NCBI GenBank assembly: GCA_024685995.1
Contig: JAIBDY010000016.1
Span: 1 to 46,974, forward strand
DNA length: 46,974 bases
Source: Piscirickettsiaceae bacterium
GTDB lineage: Bacteria > Pseudomonadota > Gammaproteobacteria > Nitrosococcales > Methylophagaceae
Direction: 5' to 3'
This document shows, in pieces, positions 1 to 9,697 of this stretch. Position 1 is the first letter of the stretch. Every line of letters starts with the position of its first letter. The notes under the pieces were generated by a model. The model was not told where the DNA came from and did no database searches. It worked only from the letters and a program-made list of their open reading frames with translations. A program made the position numbers and the translations under genes.

Positions 1-92
1 CCACGCGCACGAGCTTGCGCCTTCAAATCATTCACAATATTGAATACATAAGGCGGGAGGCGTTTAATCCTAGGGAAATCGTCGTTCAACAC
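1..92 (-). CDS. alaC: AlaC-type alanine aminotransferase, N-terminal fragment
   Basis: This is the first ~30 codons of a leftward gene cut by the window edge. The translation contains FPRIKRLPPYVF followed by a helix ending KAQARARG, which closely resembles the start of AlaC (E. coli FTRIDRLPPYVFNI...). AlaC is a cytoplasmic PLP enzyme making alanine from pyruvate and glutamate. There is no ATG. The reading frame offers adjacent GTG (90-92) and TTG (87-89) codons, with an AGG a few bases upstream on the minus strand, so GTG or TTG is the likely start. It is divergent from the HDOD gene at 185. The family call rests on a short but distinctive segment; the catalytic part lies outside the window. 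Confidence 0.72.
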   Translation of the reverse strand, partial: MLNDDFPRIKRLPPYVFNIVNDLKAQARAR

Positions 93-184
93 TACACCTG
101 AAATTATAAAAAACAGTTGGCAAACCCAGCAAAATAACTGAAAATGACTAACACTTCAAATAACATTTAACGAAATGGATTGCG

Positions 185-1030
185 ATGAGCCAAGAGGACC
201 TCTTCTATAACGAAATTTTACAAGCGCTAGAAAGTGGCAATCTAGTGCTCCCCACCTTACCAGAAGTTGCTCTCCGTGTCCGTGATGTCGTCGACGAACC
301 CGATGTCACCGCCAAACAGCTCGCTGAAATCATCACCACCGATGCCGCCCTCTCAACGCGACTCATCAAAGTCGCCAATAGCGCCTTATATCGTGGTCGC
401 ATTCTGTCAGAAAGTGTCCAAATGGCCGTATCCAGACTCGGTCTATCGATGGTCCGCAACCTTGTCATCAGTCTTGTCATGGAACAAATGTTTCAAGCCA
501 CATCAAACCGGCTAGATACTCGACTTCATGAATTATGGGAACACAGCACCGAAGTCGCCGCTCGTAGCCAACTCTTGGCGCAGCAACAAGCGAACATTAA
601 ACCCGATGAAGCCATGCTTGCCGGTCTTATCCATAATATCGGCACCCTGCCCATCTTAATGAAGGCAGAAGAGACGCCTGAATTGATTCAGGATACCCAG
701 TTGCTCGACGAGCTTATCGAACGCCTACACAATAAAATCGGTGCTGCCATCTTAGAAAGCTGGGACTTCCCAGAGGCCCTCATTGCCGTAACCCGAGAGT
801 ACAACAATCTGGCTTGGGACAGCGAAAATGGGCCAGACCTCGTGGATATCGTTCAAGTTGCCCATATTCAAAGTCTAGAAAGTACAGATAAAGCCATCAG
901 TCCCGATAAGCTCGACACCGTTAAAGCTTTCAAAAAGCTCGGTATCGATACCGGTATCTTAGTCAACGAACTGGATGAAAACAGCGATGAATATGCTGAA
1001 GCCTTGGCCTTATTTGGCTTTGACGCTTAA
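185..1030 (+). CDS. HDOD domain protein
   Basis: A 281-residue cytoplasmic protein made almost entirely of one HDOD domain, a divergent relative of HD phosphohydrolases found in bacterial signalling proteins. Residues ~18-215 hold the typical LPTLPEVALRV opening, a segment TDAALSTRLIKVANSALY and the AGLIHNIG core, where the HD pair of true phosphohydrolases is replaced by HN. Catalysis is therefore doubtful and a binding or regulatory role is more likely. No receiver, GGDEF or EAL domain is attached, so the partner is unknown. It is transcribed alone, rightward, between the divergent aminotransferase and the converging lysS. The ATG at 185 has only a weak GGA upstream. Function beyond the domain name cannot be read from the sequence. 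Confidence 0.88.
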   Translation: MSQEDLFYNEILQALESGNLVLPTLPEVALRVRDVVDEPDVTAKQLAEIITTDAALSTRLIKVANSALYRGRILSESVQMAVSRLGLSMVRNLVISLVMEQMFQATSNRLDTRLHELWEHSTEVAARSQLLAQQQANIKPDEAMLAGLIHNIGTLPILMKAEETPELIQDTQLLDELIERLHNKIGAAILESWDFPEALIAVTREYNNLAWDSENGPDLVDIVQVAHIQSLESTDKAISPDKLDTVKAFKKLGIDTGILVNELDENSDEYAEALALFGFDA

Positions 1031-1194
1031 CGGCAAATATCCGGCTGCCAACCGCAGGCTATTCTGGATTAGTATTCAAAGTTATTTCAACTAAGACCAA
1101 GTTAACAAGATGCGAGGCCTTTTGTTTGGCGCTGTTTATTTTAGCCACGCATCACAAATAACTGCCACCGCGACAACGAAATGTAAGTTAACAC

Positions 1195-2691
1195 TTACAC
1201 TTCTGGCCGCATATGCGGAAACAACAACACATCCCGAATCGTCGGCGAGTCCGTCAACAGCATGACTAGGCGATCAATCCCAATCCCTTCACCGGCTGTT
1301 GGTGGCATACCGTATTCCAGTGCGCGAATATAGTCGGCATCAAAATGCATAGCTTCATCATCGCCCGCTTCTTTATCTGCCACTTGGGCTAAGAAACGCT
1401 CGGCTTGATCTTCAGCATCATTTAATTCAGAAAAGCCATTGGCAATCTCACGACCACCGACAAAGAACTCAAAGCGATCTGTCACAAAAGGATCGGCATC
1501 ACTGCGTCGTGCTAATGGTGAGACTTCGGTTGGATAAGCGGTGATAAATGTCGGCTCCATCAAGCGATGTTCAACAGTTTTCTCAAAAATTTCGATTTGT
1601 ACTTTACCCAAGCCATAACTGTCTTTGAGTGGGATCTCTAAGTCCTTGGCTATCGTTGAGGCACTTTCTAAAGTCGCAAGCTGTTCTCGCGTCACTGTCG
1701 GGTTATAGTGCAGTATCGATTCCACCACAGTCATGCGATGGAATGGCTTAGAAAAATCTAAATCTGTCCCTTGATAATGCACTTGAGAAGTTCCTAACAC
1801 ATCTTGTGTCACGGTTCGGAGCATAGCTTCCGTCAGATCCATCAACTCCTGGTAATCGGCGTACGCTTGATAAAATTCAACCATGGTGAATTCTGGATTA
1901 TGACGCGTCGATAAGCCTTCATTACGGAAATTGCGGTTAATCTCAAAGACCCGCTCAAAACCGCCAACAACTAGCCGTTTCAAGTAAAGCTCGGGGGCAA
2001 TGCGCAGGAACAAGTCCATATCTAGGGCATTATGATAGGTATTAAAGGGTCGAGCCGTCGCACCGCCAGGAATGGCTTGCATCATCGGAGTTTCGACTTC
2101 TAAATAATCTTTCGCCATCAAAAAGCGACGAATACCATCAATGACTTTGGTCCGGATCTTGAAAGTTTCTCGGCTAGCTTCATTCATGATCAAGTCAACA
2201 TAACGTTGGCGATAACGCATTTCTTGATCAGATAAACCATGAAATTTTTCTGGCAAGGGACGCAGCGACTTTGTTAACAAGCGAATATCATCCACCAACA
2301 CTGATAGCTCACCCTTTTGGGTCCGAAACATCGTGCCTTCTGCGGCAATAATATCGCCCAAATCCCAACGCTTAAAAGCAGGATAAACCCCTTCTGCGAG
2401 ATCATCGCGTTTCACATAGAGTTGCATATCACCTGACATGTCACGAAGGCTGGCAAAACTTGCTTTACCCATCACCCGTTTGGTCATCAGTCGACCAGCA
2501 ATTTTGACACGGCGTGTATCGGCTTTTAAGGTATCCGCATCAGCGTCTGCATACTCAATGCTTAACTCGGCATTCATTACATTACGACGAAAATCATTGG
2601 GAAAAGCATTACCTTGCTCGCGCAATTCCGTTAATTTTTCACGACGTTGTGCAATCAATCGGTTTTCGTCTTGTTCTATTTCATTAGTCAT
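1195..2691 (-). CDS. lysS: Lysyl-tRNA synthetase (class II)
   Basis: A 498-residue cytoplasmic class II aminoacyl-tRNA synthetase that charges tRNA-Lys using ATP, near the usual ~505 residues. The N-terminal OB-fold (tRNA anticodon binding) spans roughly residues 60-150. The catalytic core follows, with motif 2 visible as [19 protein letters not shown] and motif 3 as [15 protein letters not shown] near the C-terminus. It starts at an ATG 11 bases after the prfB stop, so prfB and lysS form the common prfB-lysS operon. A short dyad (GTAAGT/ACTTAC, 1183-1198) overlaps the stop codon but has no clear U-run, so I do not call it a terminator. All expected domains are intact. Confidence 0.97.
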   Translation of the reverse strand: MTNEIEQDENRLIAQRREKLTELREQGNAFPNDFRRNVMNAELSIEYADADADTLKADTRRVKIAGRLMTKRVMGKASFASLRDMSGDMQLYVKRDDLAEGVYPAFKRWDLGDIIAAEGTMFRTQKGELSVLVDDIRLLTKSLRPLPEKFHGLSDQEMRYRQRYVDLIMNEASRETFKIRTKVIDGIRRFLMAKDYLEVETPMMQAIPGGATARPFNTYHNALDMDLFLRIAPELYLKRLVVGGFERVFEINRNFRNEGLSTRHNPEFTMVEFYQAYADYQELMDLTEAMLRTVTQDVLGTSQVHYQGTDLDFSKPFHRMTVVESILHYNPTVTREQLATLESASTIAKDLEIPLKDSYGLGKVQIEIFEKTVEHRLMEPTFITAYPTEVSPLARRSDADPFVTDRFEFFVGGREIANGFSELNDAEDQAERFLAQVADKEAGDDEAMHFDADYIRALEYGMPPTAGEGIGIDRLVMLLTDSPTIRDVLLFPHMRPEV

Positions 2692-2702
2692 AATGTTCTC
2701 GA

Positions 2703-3780
2703 TTACAGCCCAGATTTTAGGGAAGCTTCAATAAATTGATCCAAATCGCCATCTAATACGGCTTGGGTATTACCTGTTTCTACATTGGTGCGTAAATCTT
2801 TGATCCGCGATTGATCTAACACATAAGAACGAATTTGGCTCCCCCAGCCAATATCAGACTTCGCTTCTTCCGCCGCTTGTTTTTCTTCGTTTTGCTTCAT
2901 CAATTCAAGTTCGTACAGTTTGGCACGCAACTGATTCATCGCATTGTCTCGATTTTGATGTTGAGAACGTTGGTTCTGACACTGCACCACGGTATTGGTT
3001 GGTAAATGGGTGATCCGAATCGCAGAATCGGTTTTATTGACATGTTGGCCACCCGCACCACTCGCTCGATAGGTATCCACGCGTAAATCTGACGGATTAA
3101 TCTCAATATCAATATTGTCATCGACTTCTGGGTAGACAAATACCGATGCAAATGAGGTATGGCGCCGTGCACCTGAATCAAACGGTGACTTACGAACTAA
3201 GCGATGTACACCCGTCTCTGTGCGTAACATGCCAAAAGCGTATTCACCTTCAAAATGAATGGTGGCGCTTTTAATGCCAGCGACTTCCCCCGCAGATACC
3301 TCAACCAAATTCACTTTATAGTCATGAGACTCACCCCAGCGCAAATACATCCGCAGGATCATATCGGCCCAATCTTGTGCTTCCGTGCCGCCCGATCCTG
3401 ATTGAATATCTAGATAGGCATTATTCGCATCCAACTTGCCGGCAAACATCCGTTGAAACTCTAACTTCTCTAAGGCTTTTTCTAACTCGCTTAGATCCGC
3501 TTGTACAGCGTCAAAGGTGTCTTGATCTTGTTCTTCAACAGCCAACTCTAATAAATCTTTGGCGTCTGACAAAATGTCACCGTGTGCGGATAAGGTCGTC
3601 ACAATGCGCTCTAAACTCACCCGCTCTTGACCCAATTTCTGCGCCCGTTCTGGATCATCCCACACTGCTGATGACTCTAATTCACGCGTGACCTCGATCA
3701 GCTGTTCTGCTTTACCATCATAGTCAAAGATACCCCCTAAGATCGTCACTACGACCCGCGAGTTCTTTAATTTTTTGCAT
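2703..3780 (-). CDS. prfB: Peptide chain release factor 2, expressed by programmed +1 frameshift
   Basis: RF2 recognises UGA and UAA stop codons and triggers peptide release. The zero frame starts at ATG 3778-3780 (AGG seven bases upstream), reads 18 codons ending RGYL and meets an in-frame TGA at 3724-3726. A +1 shift at CTT-TGA-C continues into DYDGK and the remaining ~340 residues, giving about 358 residues in total, close to the E. coli length. The codon-recognition SPF motif ([14 protein letters not shown]) and the catalytic GGQ loop ([10 protein letters not shown]) are both present. A naive open reading frame starting at 3788 uses the wrong N-terminal frame. The gene is upstream of lysS in the same operon. 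Low RF2 raises frameshifting and so raises RF2, the known autoregulation. Confidence 0.96.
3723..3738 (-). promoter_or_regulatory. prfB programmed frameshift site
   Basis: Reading the minus strand, AGGGGG (3733-3738) acts as an internal Shine-Dalgarno-like element three bases before the slippery CTT codon (3727-3729). CTT is followed by TGA (3724-3726) and C (3723). Arrangement and spacing match the well-studied E. coli RF2 recoding signal. Here the ribosome shifts +1 from CUU to UUU and then reads GAC instead of stopping at UGA. Confidence 0.95.
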
Positions 3781-3879
3781 TGTCGCACCTAACTCCAAGG
3801 CCAACCCCTTTTTTTCGATATTCAATAATGTATGGCTATAAGCCAGAAAACCGCATATTGTAACGCATTTAACACACGC

Positions 3880-4617
3880 TTAGCGTTTTGGTAAAAAACG
3901 CATCGGGTCGACGGGTTTGCCATTACGTCGTATTTCAAAATGCAATTGATCGCGCTGGGTACCCGTGCGTCCCAATAAGGCTATTTTTTGCCCTGCACTA
4001 ACCCATTCGTCTTCTTTAACCAACAAATTTTTATTATGAGCATAGGCGCTTAAGTATGCGTCATTGTGTTTAATGATAATCAAATTACCGTAGCGGGGCA
4101 GTCCGCTGCCGCTGTACACCACCTTCCCTGATGCCGCCGCCACGATGGATTGCCCAGACTTGCCAGCAATATCAATACCTTTTCGACCTGCAGCACTTTT
4201 CGAGTACGTCGAAATAATCGGCCCTTGCACTGGCCATTGCCAAGTTAACCGCTGATTGGCTGATACGGTTGATGATATCGGCTTGCGGCTTGTTGTTGCT
4301 TTCGTCACTGGCCGTTTGGTTGTGACAGGGACTGATTTTGTTGTTTTTGATGCCGTTTGTCGATAAGACTTAAAACGTAAATTCTGACCGATATAGATCG
4401 TATAAGGCGAACGAATACCATTGATTTTAGCGACTTGCTTGAAATCCATTCCAAAACGCCAACTTATTGAATATAGGGTATCCCCTTTACGCACTTTATA
4501 GACGCTCGGCGGTGCTTGTTGACTTTTCGCCCGATACGCCCCGACGGGAGCGACAGCTTGGCTACCGCCACCACACGCTGTCAGGGTTAGCACAAACAAA
4601 ATTAAAATGAGTCTCAT
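3880..4617 (-). CDS. nlpD: NlpD-like lipoprotein: LysM plus degenerate M23 domain
   Basis: A 245-residue outer-membrane lipoprotein. The signal peptide ends in a lipobox LTAC, making Cys15 the lipidated residue. A LysM peptidoglycan-binding repeat follows (about residues 40-85, VRKGDTLYSISWRFG), then a Ser/Thr/Lys-rich linker, then a LytM/M23 fold to the C-terminus. The zinc-binding histidines of active M23 enzymes are replaced: RKGID where HxGxD is usual and QLHFEIR where HLHFEIR is usual. This degeneration is the hallmark of NlpD/EnvC factors, which activate cell-division amidases rather than cut peptidoglycan. An upstream GTG at 4621-4623 is an alternative start. Neighbours surE, pcm and yqaA fit nlpD, but rpoS does not follow. 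Confidence 0.88.
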   Translation of the reverse strand: MRLILILFVLTLTACGGGSQAVAPVGAYRAKSQQAPPSVYKVRKGDTLYSISWRFGMDFKQVAKINGIRSPYTIYIGQNLRFKSYRQTASKTTKSVPVTTKRPVTKATTSRKPISSTVSANQRLTWQWPVQGPIISTYSKSAAGRKGIDIAGKSGQSIVAAASGKVVYSGSGLPRYGNLIIIKHNDAYLSAYAHNKNLLVKEDEWVSAGQKIALLGRTGTQRDQLHFEIRRNGKPVDPMRFLPKR

Positions 4618-4756
4618 CTGCACATTGCTCTAGTACGTACCGAATTCCACAAGCTGGTCATCAAACTCACTTTAATATGACAAGGTTTTATGTAAACTTA
4701 AAGACAACAACTCATCCTAATTAGTTTTACCTTCTTCCCCAGTCTCCTTTTCATTC

Positions 4757-5335
4757 CTAATGTGCCCAAATAAAATACGCCGCGACCAACAGAACAACCA
4801 TCGCCCAACCCAAACTATCTACCCACAGTGATAACTGCTTTTCTAGGCTCGCACCGCCCCAATGCATTAAACCCGCAACAAGAAAAAAACGGGCACCTCG
4901 ACCGATCAAGGAGCCAACAATAAAAGGCATTAGCGCCATGGCTGCAGCACCAGATGCAATCGTAAAAATTTTATAAGGGATGGGAGTAAACCCCGCCAAA
5001 AAAATGGCCCAAAATCCCCATTCTGAAAACCAAGCTTGTGCCAATTGATACGACTCAAAATAACCCAATTCTTGTAGCCAGGGCGCGACCATTTCAATGG
5101 CATACAACCCTATCACATACCCCAATATACCACCTAAAACAGAAGCGATGGTCGTCAACCCAGCATAGAACCAAGCTTTGTCAGGCTTAGCCAACGTCAT
5201 CGGTGCCAACATCACATCCGGCGGAATCACAAAAAAAGAGGATTCAGTGAAGCTCACGATTGCCAGCCAATAAGTCGCATATTGGTGTCGAGACCATGAC
5301 ATCACTTTAGTATAAATACCCGAAAATAATCGCAT
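4757..5335 (-). CDS. yqaA: YqaA/DedA-family (SNARE-associated/VTT) inner-membrane protein
   Basis: A ~192-residue polytopic inner-membrane protein with four to five hydrophobic stretches. The pattern ESSFFVIPPDVMLAPM near residue 32, an internal GGILGYVIGLYA and GFTPIPYKIFTIASGAA are typical of the YqaA branch of the DedA/VTT family, whose members include lipid flippases. The precise substrate of YqaA is not established. I prefer the ATG at 5333-5335, which has AAGG five bases upstream, over the GTG immediately before it. It lies between pcm and nlpD, all leftward, a position also seen for yqaA homologues in several gammaproteobacteria. Confidence 0.85.
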   Translation of the reverse strand: MRLFSGIYTKVMSWSRHQYATYWLAIVSFTESSFFVIPPDVMLAPMTLAKPDKAWFYAGLTTIASVLGGILGYVIGLYAIEMVAPWLQELGYFESYQLAQAWFSEWGFWAIFLAGFTPIPYKIFTIASGAAAMALMPFIVGSLIGRGARFFLVAGLMHWGGASLEKQLSLWVDSLGWAMVVLLVAAYFIWAH

Positions 5336-5365
5336 CACTGCCTTATGATTGACGAAAAAACAAGC

Positions 5366-5998
5366 TTACTCTTGACCCGATAATAACGGAACAAAGATGA
5401 CATCATCTAAGACGGTTTCTTCAAACGTCGTGCCCGTTCTATCAATAACCCGTAACGATTGACGTTGTGATCCTCCGACAGGAATCACCAACCGGCCACC
5501 CGGAGCCAACTGCTTTAATAGCGATTCAGGGATTTGTTCAGGAGCACACGTGACAATAATGCCATCATAGGGTGCGTTGTCTTGCCAACCCCATGTGCCA
5601 TCGCTGTATTTCAACCTGATATTATTATATTTCAACTGATAAAAGCGTTCCCTTGCTTGATTTTGCAAAGGTTCAATCCGCTCAACGCTATAAACACGCT
5701 CTACTAGGCGTGATAACACTGCCGTTTGGTAGCCAGATCCAGTCCCAATCTCTAATACCTTCTTTTTGTGAATCCCCTCTAGCAAGACCTCGGTCATTTT
5801 GGCGACAATATAAGGCTGAGAAATGGTCTGACTATGGCCAATAGGTAAAGCCGTATCTTCATATGCCCGACTCGCTAACGCTTCGTCTACAAACAAATGC
5901 CGTGGTATTTCACTCATCACTTTTAATAATTCAACATGACGAATGCCTCGCTCTTTTAAGCGGCGAATAAGACGATCTCTCGTTCGCTGCGAAGTCAT
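5366..5998 (-). CDS. pcm: Protein-L-isoaspartate O-methyltransferase
   Basis: A ~210-residue cytoplasmic SAM-dependent methyltransferase that repairs isoaspartyl residues in aged proteins. Seen: the substrate-loop signature [21 protein letters not shown], the SAM-binding motif [16 protein letters not shown], and the later [11 protein letters not shown] and GGRLVIPVG segments. The frame extends to a TTG at 6023-6025 overlapping the surE stop as TTGA, but the ATG at 5996-5998 has an AGG eight bases upstream and fits family length better, so I use it. It is translationally close to surE, as in many gammaproteobacteria. A second, more divergent Pcm-like gene occurs at 40.3-40.9 kb. Confidence 0.93.
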   Translation of the reverse strand: MTSQRTRDRLIRRLKERGIRHVELLKVMSEIPRHLFVDEALASRAYEDTALPIGHSQTISQPYIVAKMTEVLLEGIHKKKVLEIGTGSGYQTAVLSRLVERVYSVERIEPLQNQARERFYQLKYNNIRLKYSDGTWGWQDNAPYDGIIVTCAPEQIPESLLKQLAPGGRLVIPVGGSQRQSLRVIDRTGTTFEETVLDDVIFVPLLSGQE

Positions 5999-6021
5999 GC
6001 CAATGCCTCGGCGATCCGGTA

Positions 6022-6774
6022 TCAAACTGCCGCTCCTTGCAACCAGCTAGCAACACCTTCAATCGCTTTATAGGAGGTTAAATCAATTTGCAAGGGTGTC
6101 ACTGACACCGCACCACGACGAATAGCATCAAAATCTGTTCCTGGCCCCGCATCTTGCTCTTCTCCCGCAGGCCCAACCCAATACATTTCACGACCACGCG
6201 GATCGAATTCTTTAATCACGGGATCGGCTTTATGGCGATGGCCTAATCGTGTCGCTTCAAAGCCGGTAATCTCCTCGATAGGGAGATCAGGCACATTCAC
6301 ATTTAAAATGGTATCCGCGGGTAATGCGCTCGTTTGTAATTGTCTAACTAATTTCTTCGCTACCCAAGCGGCAGTTTCAAAATGTGTTGCAGTATGGCCA
6401 TTCAAAGAAATGGCAATCGCTGGCAAGCCTAGGAAACGTCCTTCCATGGCGGCGGCCACTGTACCGGAATACAACACATCATCGCCTAAATTAGCGCCGG
6501 CGTTGATTCCTGACACCACCATATCAGGCTCGTCGTCTAATAGCCCTGTAATCGCGAGATGCACACAATCCGTGGGCGTGCCATCAACACGGTATACCCC
6601 ATCATCCATTTTGCTTAAGCGTAAAGGATTTTCTAAAGTCAGTGAATTACTGGCACCACTCCGGTTTCGATCCGGTGCAACCACGGTAATCTCGCCCAAA
6701 TCTGCTAATGCGGCAGCTAAAGCACGGATACCCTCAGCCATATAGCCATCATCATTACTGATCAAAATTTTCAT
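6022..6774 (-). CDS. surE: 5'/3'-nucleotidase SurE
   Basis: A 250-residue cytoplasmic metal-dependent phosphatase of nucleoside monophosphates and short polyphosphates. The N-terminal [11 protein letters not shown] motif carries the metal-binding Asp pair. It is followed by [17 protein letters not shown], the [11 protein letters not shown] segment, and [25 protein letters not shown], all diagnostic of SurE. Length equals the family norm (~250). The gene leads the leftward surE-pcm-yqaA-nlpD series and its stop lies just before the pcm start. The canonical upstream partner truD is not present; instead a hairpin and the end of the formate dehydrogenase operon precede it. Confidence 0.96.
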   Translation of the reverse strand: MKILISNDDGYMAEGIRALAAALADLGEITVVAPDRNRSGASNSLTLENPLRLSKMDDGVYRVDGTPTDCVHLAITGLLDDEPDMVVSGINAGANLGDDVLYSGTVAAAMEGRFLGLPAIAISLNGHTATHFETAAWVAKKLVRQLQTSALPADTILNVNVPDLPIEEITGFEATRLGHRHKADPVIKEFDPRGREMYWVGPAGEEQDAGPGTDFDAIRRGAVSVTPLQIDLTSYKAIEGVASWLQGAAV

Positions 6775-6838
6775 TACGTTTTAGTTTACCTTCAAATCTT
6801 AACTCATCTAGAACAATTTCAGCTCACAATAGTACGAC

Positions 6839-6870
6839 GAAGCCAAGTCACTATAAAAGTGCTTGGCTTC
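6839..6870 (-). terminator. Hairpin after the formate dehydrogenase operon
   Basis: A perfect 9-bp stem GAAGCCAAG (6839-6847) and CTTGGCTTC (6862-6870), extended by an inner CAC/GTG pair after one bulged T. It lies 29 bases beyond the fdhA stop and before surE. No strong T-run follows on either strand, so it may be a Rho-assisted or weak intrinsic terminator, or an mRNA-stabilising 3' hairpin. Confidence 0.5.
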
Positions 6871-6898
6871 TTGGGTTGGGTTAATTATCGTTTTCGCT

Positions 6899-9697
6899 CT
6901 AATTCAATTTATTGTGTGACTGTCCACCACCATAACTATGGAATAACATTGGGTCACCGCCCGGTGTGACCTTGACCGCACAATATTTAAACTCAGGAAT
7001 CTTCGCCGACGGATCCAAAGCATCATTCGATAATTTATTGACCGCCGCTTCATAATAACAAAAGGCCATGAACACCGCGCCCGTTGGTACGGCCTCATCG
7101 GCACGGGCGATCATCGAAATCTCTCCGCGACGTGTCGATAGGGTAATCATTTCACCAGGCATTACACCCATTTCATCTAAACTAATCGGATTAATCGTTG
7201 CAACTGCTTCTGGCTCAAGCGCATCTAAAACATTAGAACGTCGCGTCATTGAACCCGTATGCCAATGTTCCAGCATCCGTCCCGTAATTAAGACAAACGG
7301 ATATTCCTCATCTGGGCGCTCATCTGGTGACACAATATCCGCAGGAACAAACTTACCCAGACCATTGGCACTTTCGAACGCTTCGGTAAAGATCACTGCT
7401 TCACCCGGATCACCTTCGTTCAAACATGGGTACACAATGGAACCTTCTGCTTCCAAACGATCCCAAGTCATACCAGCCATGGTCGGGACCGCTTGTCGAA
7501 TTTCAGCAAAGACATCGGACGAATCTTTATAGTCCCAATCTAAGCCCAAGCCACGTGCCATTTCTTGAATGATCCATAAGTCTTGCCGCGCATCACCAGG
7601 TGGATCAATGGCTTGTCGACCCAACTGTACCAATCTATCGGTATTGGTGAAAGTTGCCGTTTTCTCAGAAAAAGCAGACGCCGGTAATACCACGTCAGCC
7701 AGATAAGCAGTTTCGGTCAAGAAAATATCTTGCACCACCATATGCTCTAATTCTGCCATTGATTGACGGGCATGGTTAGCATCAGGATCAGACATCGCTG
7801 GATTTTCACCCATGACATACAAACCTTTTAAATCACCGGCATGAATCGCCTGCATGATTTCGACCACCGTTAACCCCGGTTGATTGTCCAATTTACAATC
7901 CCATAAAGCTTCAAAATAAGCATGGGCTTTTTCATCTGTCACCGGTTGATAATCTGGGAACACCATTGGGATAAGTCCCATATCCGATGCCCCTTGTACA
8001 TTATTTTGACCACGCAATGGGTGTAAGCCTGTACCTGGACGTCCGATTTGCCCCGTCATTAAGGCTAACGAAATCAAACAGCGCGCATTGTCGGTACCAT
8101 GAACATGTTGCGATACGCCCATACCCCATAAAATCATTGAGCCTTTTGAGGTCGCATACAAACGTGCAACTGCTTTTAATGTTTCAGCAGGCACGCCACA
8201 AACAGATTCCATCATTTCAGGTGTATACGCTTTCAAATGCGCTTTCATCGCCTCAAAACCTTCTGTTCGCTCTGCGATAAACGCTGGGTCGATCAAATCT
8301 TCTTCGATGATAGTATGCATAATCGCGTTCAACATCGGCACGTCACTGCCCGGCTTAAAGGCCAAATGATGGGTCGCTTGACGAGATAACTCTGTTGTAC
8401 GTGGATCCATCAAAATTAACTTGGTACCGCGGCGCATGGCATTTTTCATCCATGTTGCCCCTACGGGATGATTCACCGTTGGGTTGGCACCAATAATTAC
8501 GATAACTTCCGCTTTATCAACATCGGATACCGGGTTCGATACCGCACCTGACCCCAAACACTCCAATAAAGCCACAACCGATGAAGCATGGCAAAGACGG
8601 GTACAGTGATCTACATTATTGGTTTTGAACCCAGTTCTCACCAATTTTTGGAATAGATAGGCTTCTTCATTGCTGCCTTTCGCACTCCCAAACCCCGCTA
8701 AGGCATTCGGACCTTGGCTATCACGAATCTTTTTAAACCCACCCGTTGCCAATGCCAAAGCTTCTTCCCATGTCGCTTCGCGGAATATCTTATCGACATC
8801 ATTCGGATCCATCGAAAAATCAGCAGATTTCGGTGCGTCGTCACGACGAATTAAAGGTTTTGTCAGACGATGTGGATGATGGACATAGTCAAATCCATAA
8901 CGTCCTTTCACACATAAACGACCATGGTTAGCGGGTCCGTCACGGCCTTCGACATAGATAATTTTATCGTTTTTAATATTGTAAGTCAGCTGACACCCAA
9001 CACCACAATATGGACAAATAGAGTCTACTTGACGATCGGGTTCGGCCATACCAACATCATTGGCAGGCATTAACGCGCCAGTAGGACACGCTTCGACACA
9101 TTCACCACAAGCGACACAGGTACTGTCGCCCATCGGGTCATCAAGATCAAAGACGATCTGGGCATGACTACCGCGCATCGCTAAACCAATGACATCATTG
9201 TTTTGTTCATCACGACAAGCACGTACGCAGCGCGTACATTGGATGCACGCATCCATGTTGACGGCGATACCAGGATGAGACACATCACAGGCGGGTTGTT
9301 CACGCGCTTCAAAGCGCGGTAATCTCACTTCGAGTTTGCCCGCCCAATAATCCAATTCTGAATGCAGGGTATGCGGCTGTTCTGAGACGTCTGACTTTAA
9401 TAATTCCAACACCATATGCTGGGCTTTAACCGCGCGTTCGCTATCGGTTTTCACTACCATATCTTCTGTCGGTCTACGGCAACATGACGGTGCTAACACC
9501 CGCTCGCCATCAACTTCCACCATACACGCCCGACAGTTACCGGCTTCGCCTTGGCGATCCGAATAACATAAATGCGGCACTTCTATTCCTTGACGTTTAG
9601 CCACATCCAACAAAGTTTCATCTTCAGAGGCTGAAACCGCTTGACCGTTTAAAGTAAAACTGACGGTATTGCTTAATTCTTCTGGGTTAATGGCCAT
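6899..9697 (-). CDS. fdhA: NAD-dependent formate dehydrogenase, catalytic alpha subunit
   Basis: A 932-residue molybdo- or tungsto-enzyme subunit oxidising formate to CO2. Domains in order: an N-terminal 2Fe-2S domain (Cys44, 55, 58, 72 or 73), a His/Cys-rich region, two 4Fe-4S ferredoxin motifs (CIQCTRCVRAC at 151-161, CVACGECVEAC at 194-204), then the bis-MGD domain with its own 4Fe-4S motif (Cys228, 231, 235, 262). The Mo/W ligand is Cys369 in TRLCHAS, where selenocysteine-type enzymes have Sec. There is no Tat signal, so it is cytoplasmic. The layout matches the soluble FdsA/Fdh1A type seen in methylotrophs. Its ATG shares one base with the stop of the upstream beta gene. No fdhD or cofactor-assembly gene is nearby. 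Confidence 0.94.
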   Translation of the reverse strand: MAINPEELSNTVSFTLNGQAVSASEDETLLDVAKRQGIEVPHLCYSDRQGEAGNCRACMVEVDGERVLAPSCCRRPTEDMVVKTDSERAVKAQHMVLELLKSDVSEQPHTLHSELDYWAGKLEVRLPRFEAREQPACDVSHPGIAVNMDACIQCTRCVRACRDEQNNDVIGLAMRGSHAQIVFDLDDPMGDSTCVACGECVEACPTGALMPANDVGMAEPDRQVDSICPYCGVGCQLTYNIKNDKIIYVEGRDGPANHGRLCVKGRYGFDYVHHPHRLTKPLIRRDDAPKSADFSMDPNDVDKIFREATWEEALALATGGFKKIRDSQGPNALAGFGSAKGSNEEAYLFQKLVRTGFKTNNVDHCTRLCHASSVVALLECLGSGAVSNPVSDVDKAEVIVIIGANPTVNHPVGATWMKNAMRRGTKLILMDPRTTELSRQATHHLAFKPGSDVPMLNAIMHTIIEEDLIDPAFIAERTEGFEAMKAHLKAYTPEMMESVCGVPAETLKAVARLYATSKGSMILWGMGVSQHVHGTDNARCLISLALMTGQIGRPGTGLHPLRGQNNVQGASDMGLIPMVFPDYQPVTDEKAHAYFEALWDCKLDNQPGLTVVEIMQAIHAGDLKGLYVMGENPAMSDPDANHARQSMAELEHMVVQDIFLTETAYLADVVLPASAFSEKTATFTNTDRLVQLGRQAIDPPGDARQDLWIIQEMARGLGLDWDYKDSSDVFAEIRQAVPTMAGMTWDRLEAEGSIVYPCLNEGDPGEAVIFTEAFESANGLGKFVPADIVSPDERPDEEYPFVLITGRMLEHWHTGSMTRRSNVLDALEPEAVATINPISLDEMGVMPGEMITLSTRRGEISMIARADEAVPTGAVFMAFCYYEAAVNKLSNDALDPSAKIPEFKYCAVKVTPGGDPMLFHSYGGGQSHNKLN

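Noticed and set aside
1183-1198. Terminator for lysS from the dyad GTAAGT/ACTTAC
   Set aside because: Six base pairs only, AT-rich, overlaps the stop codon and has no T-run.
6308-6745. 145-codon rightward frame opposite surE
   Set aside because: Antisense shadow of surE, no start signals.
7068-7532. Long rightward open frame opposite fdhA
   Set aside because: Lies wholly inside the well-supported fdhA on the other strand; serine/threonine-rich antisense shadow.
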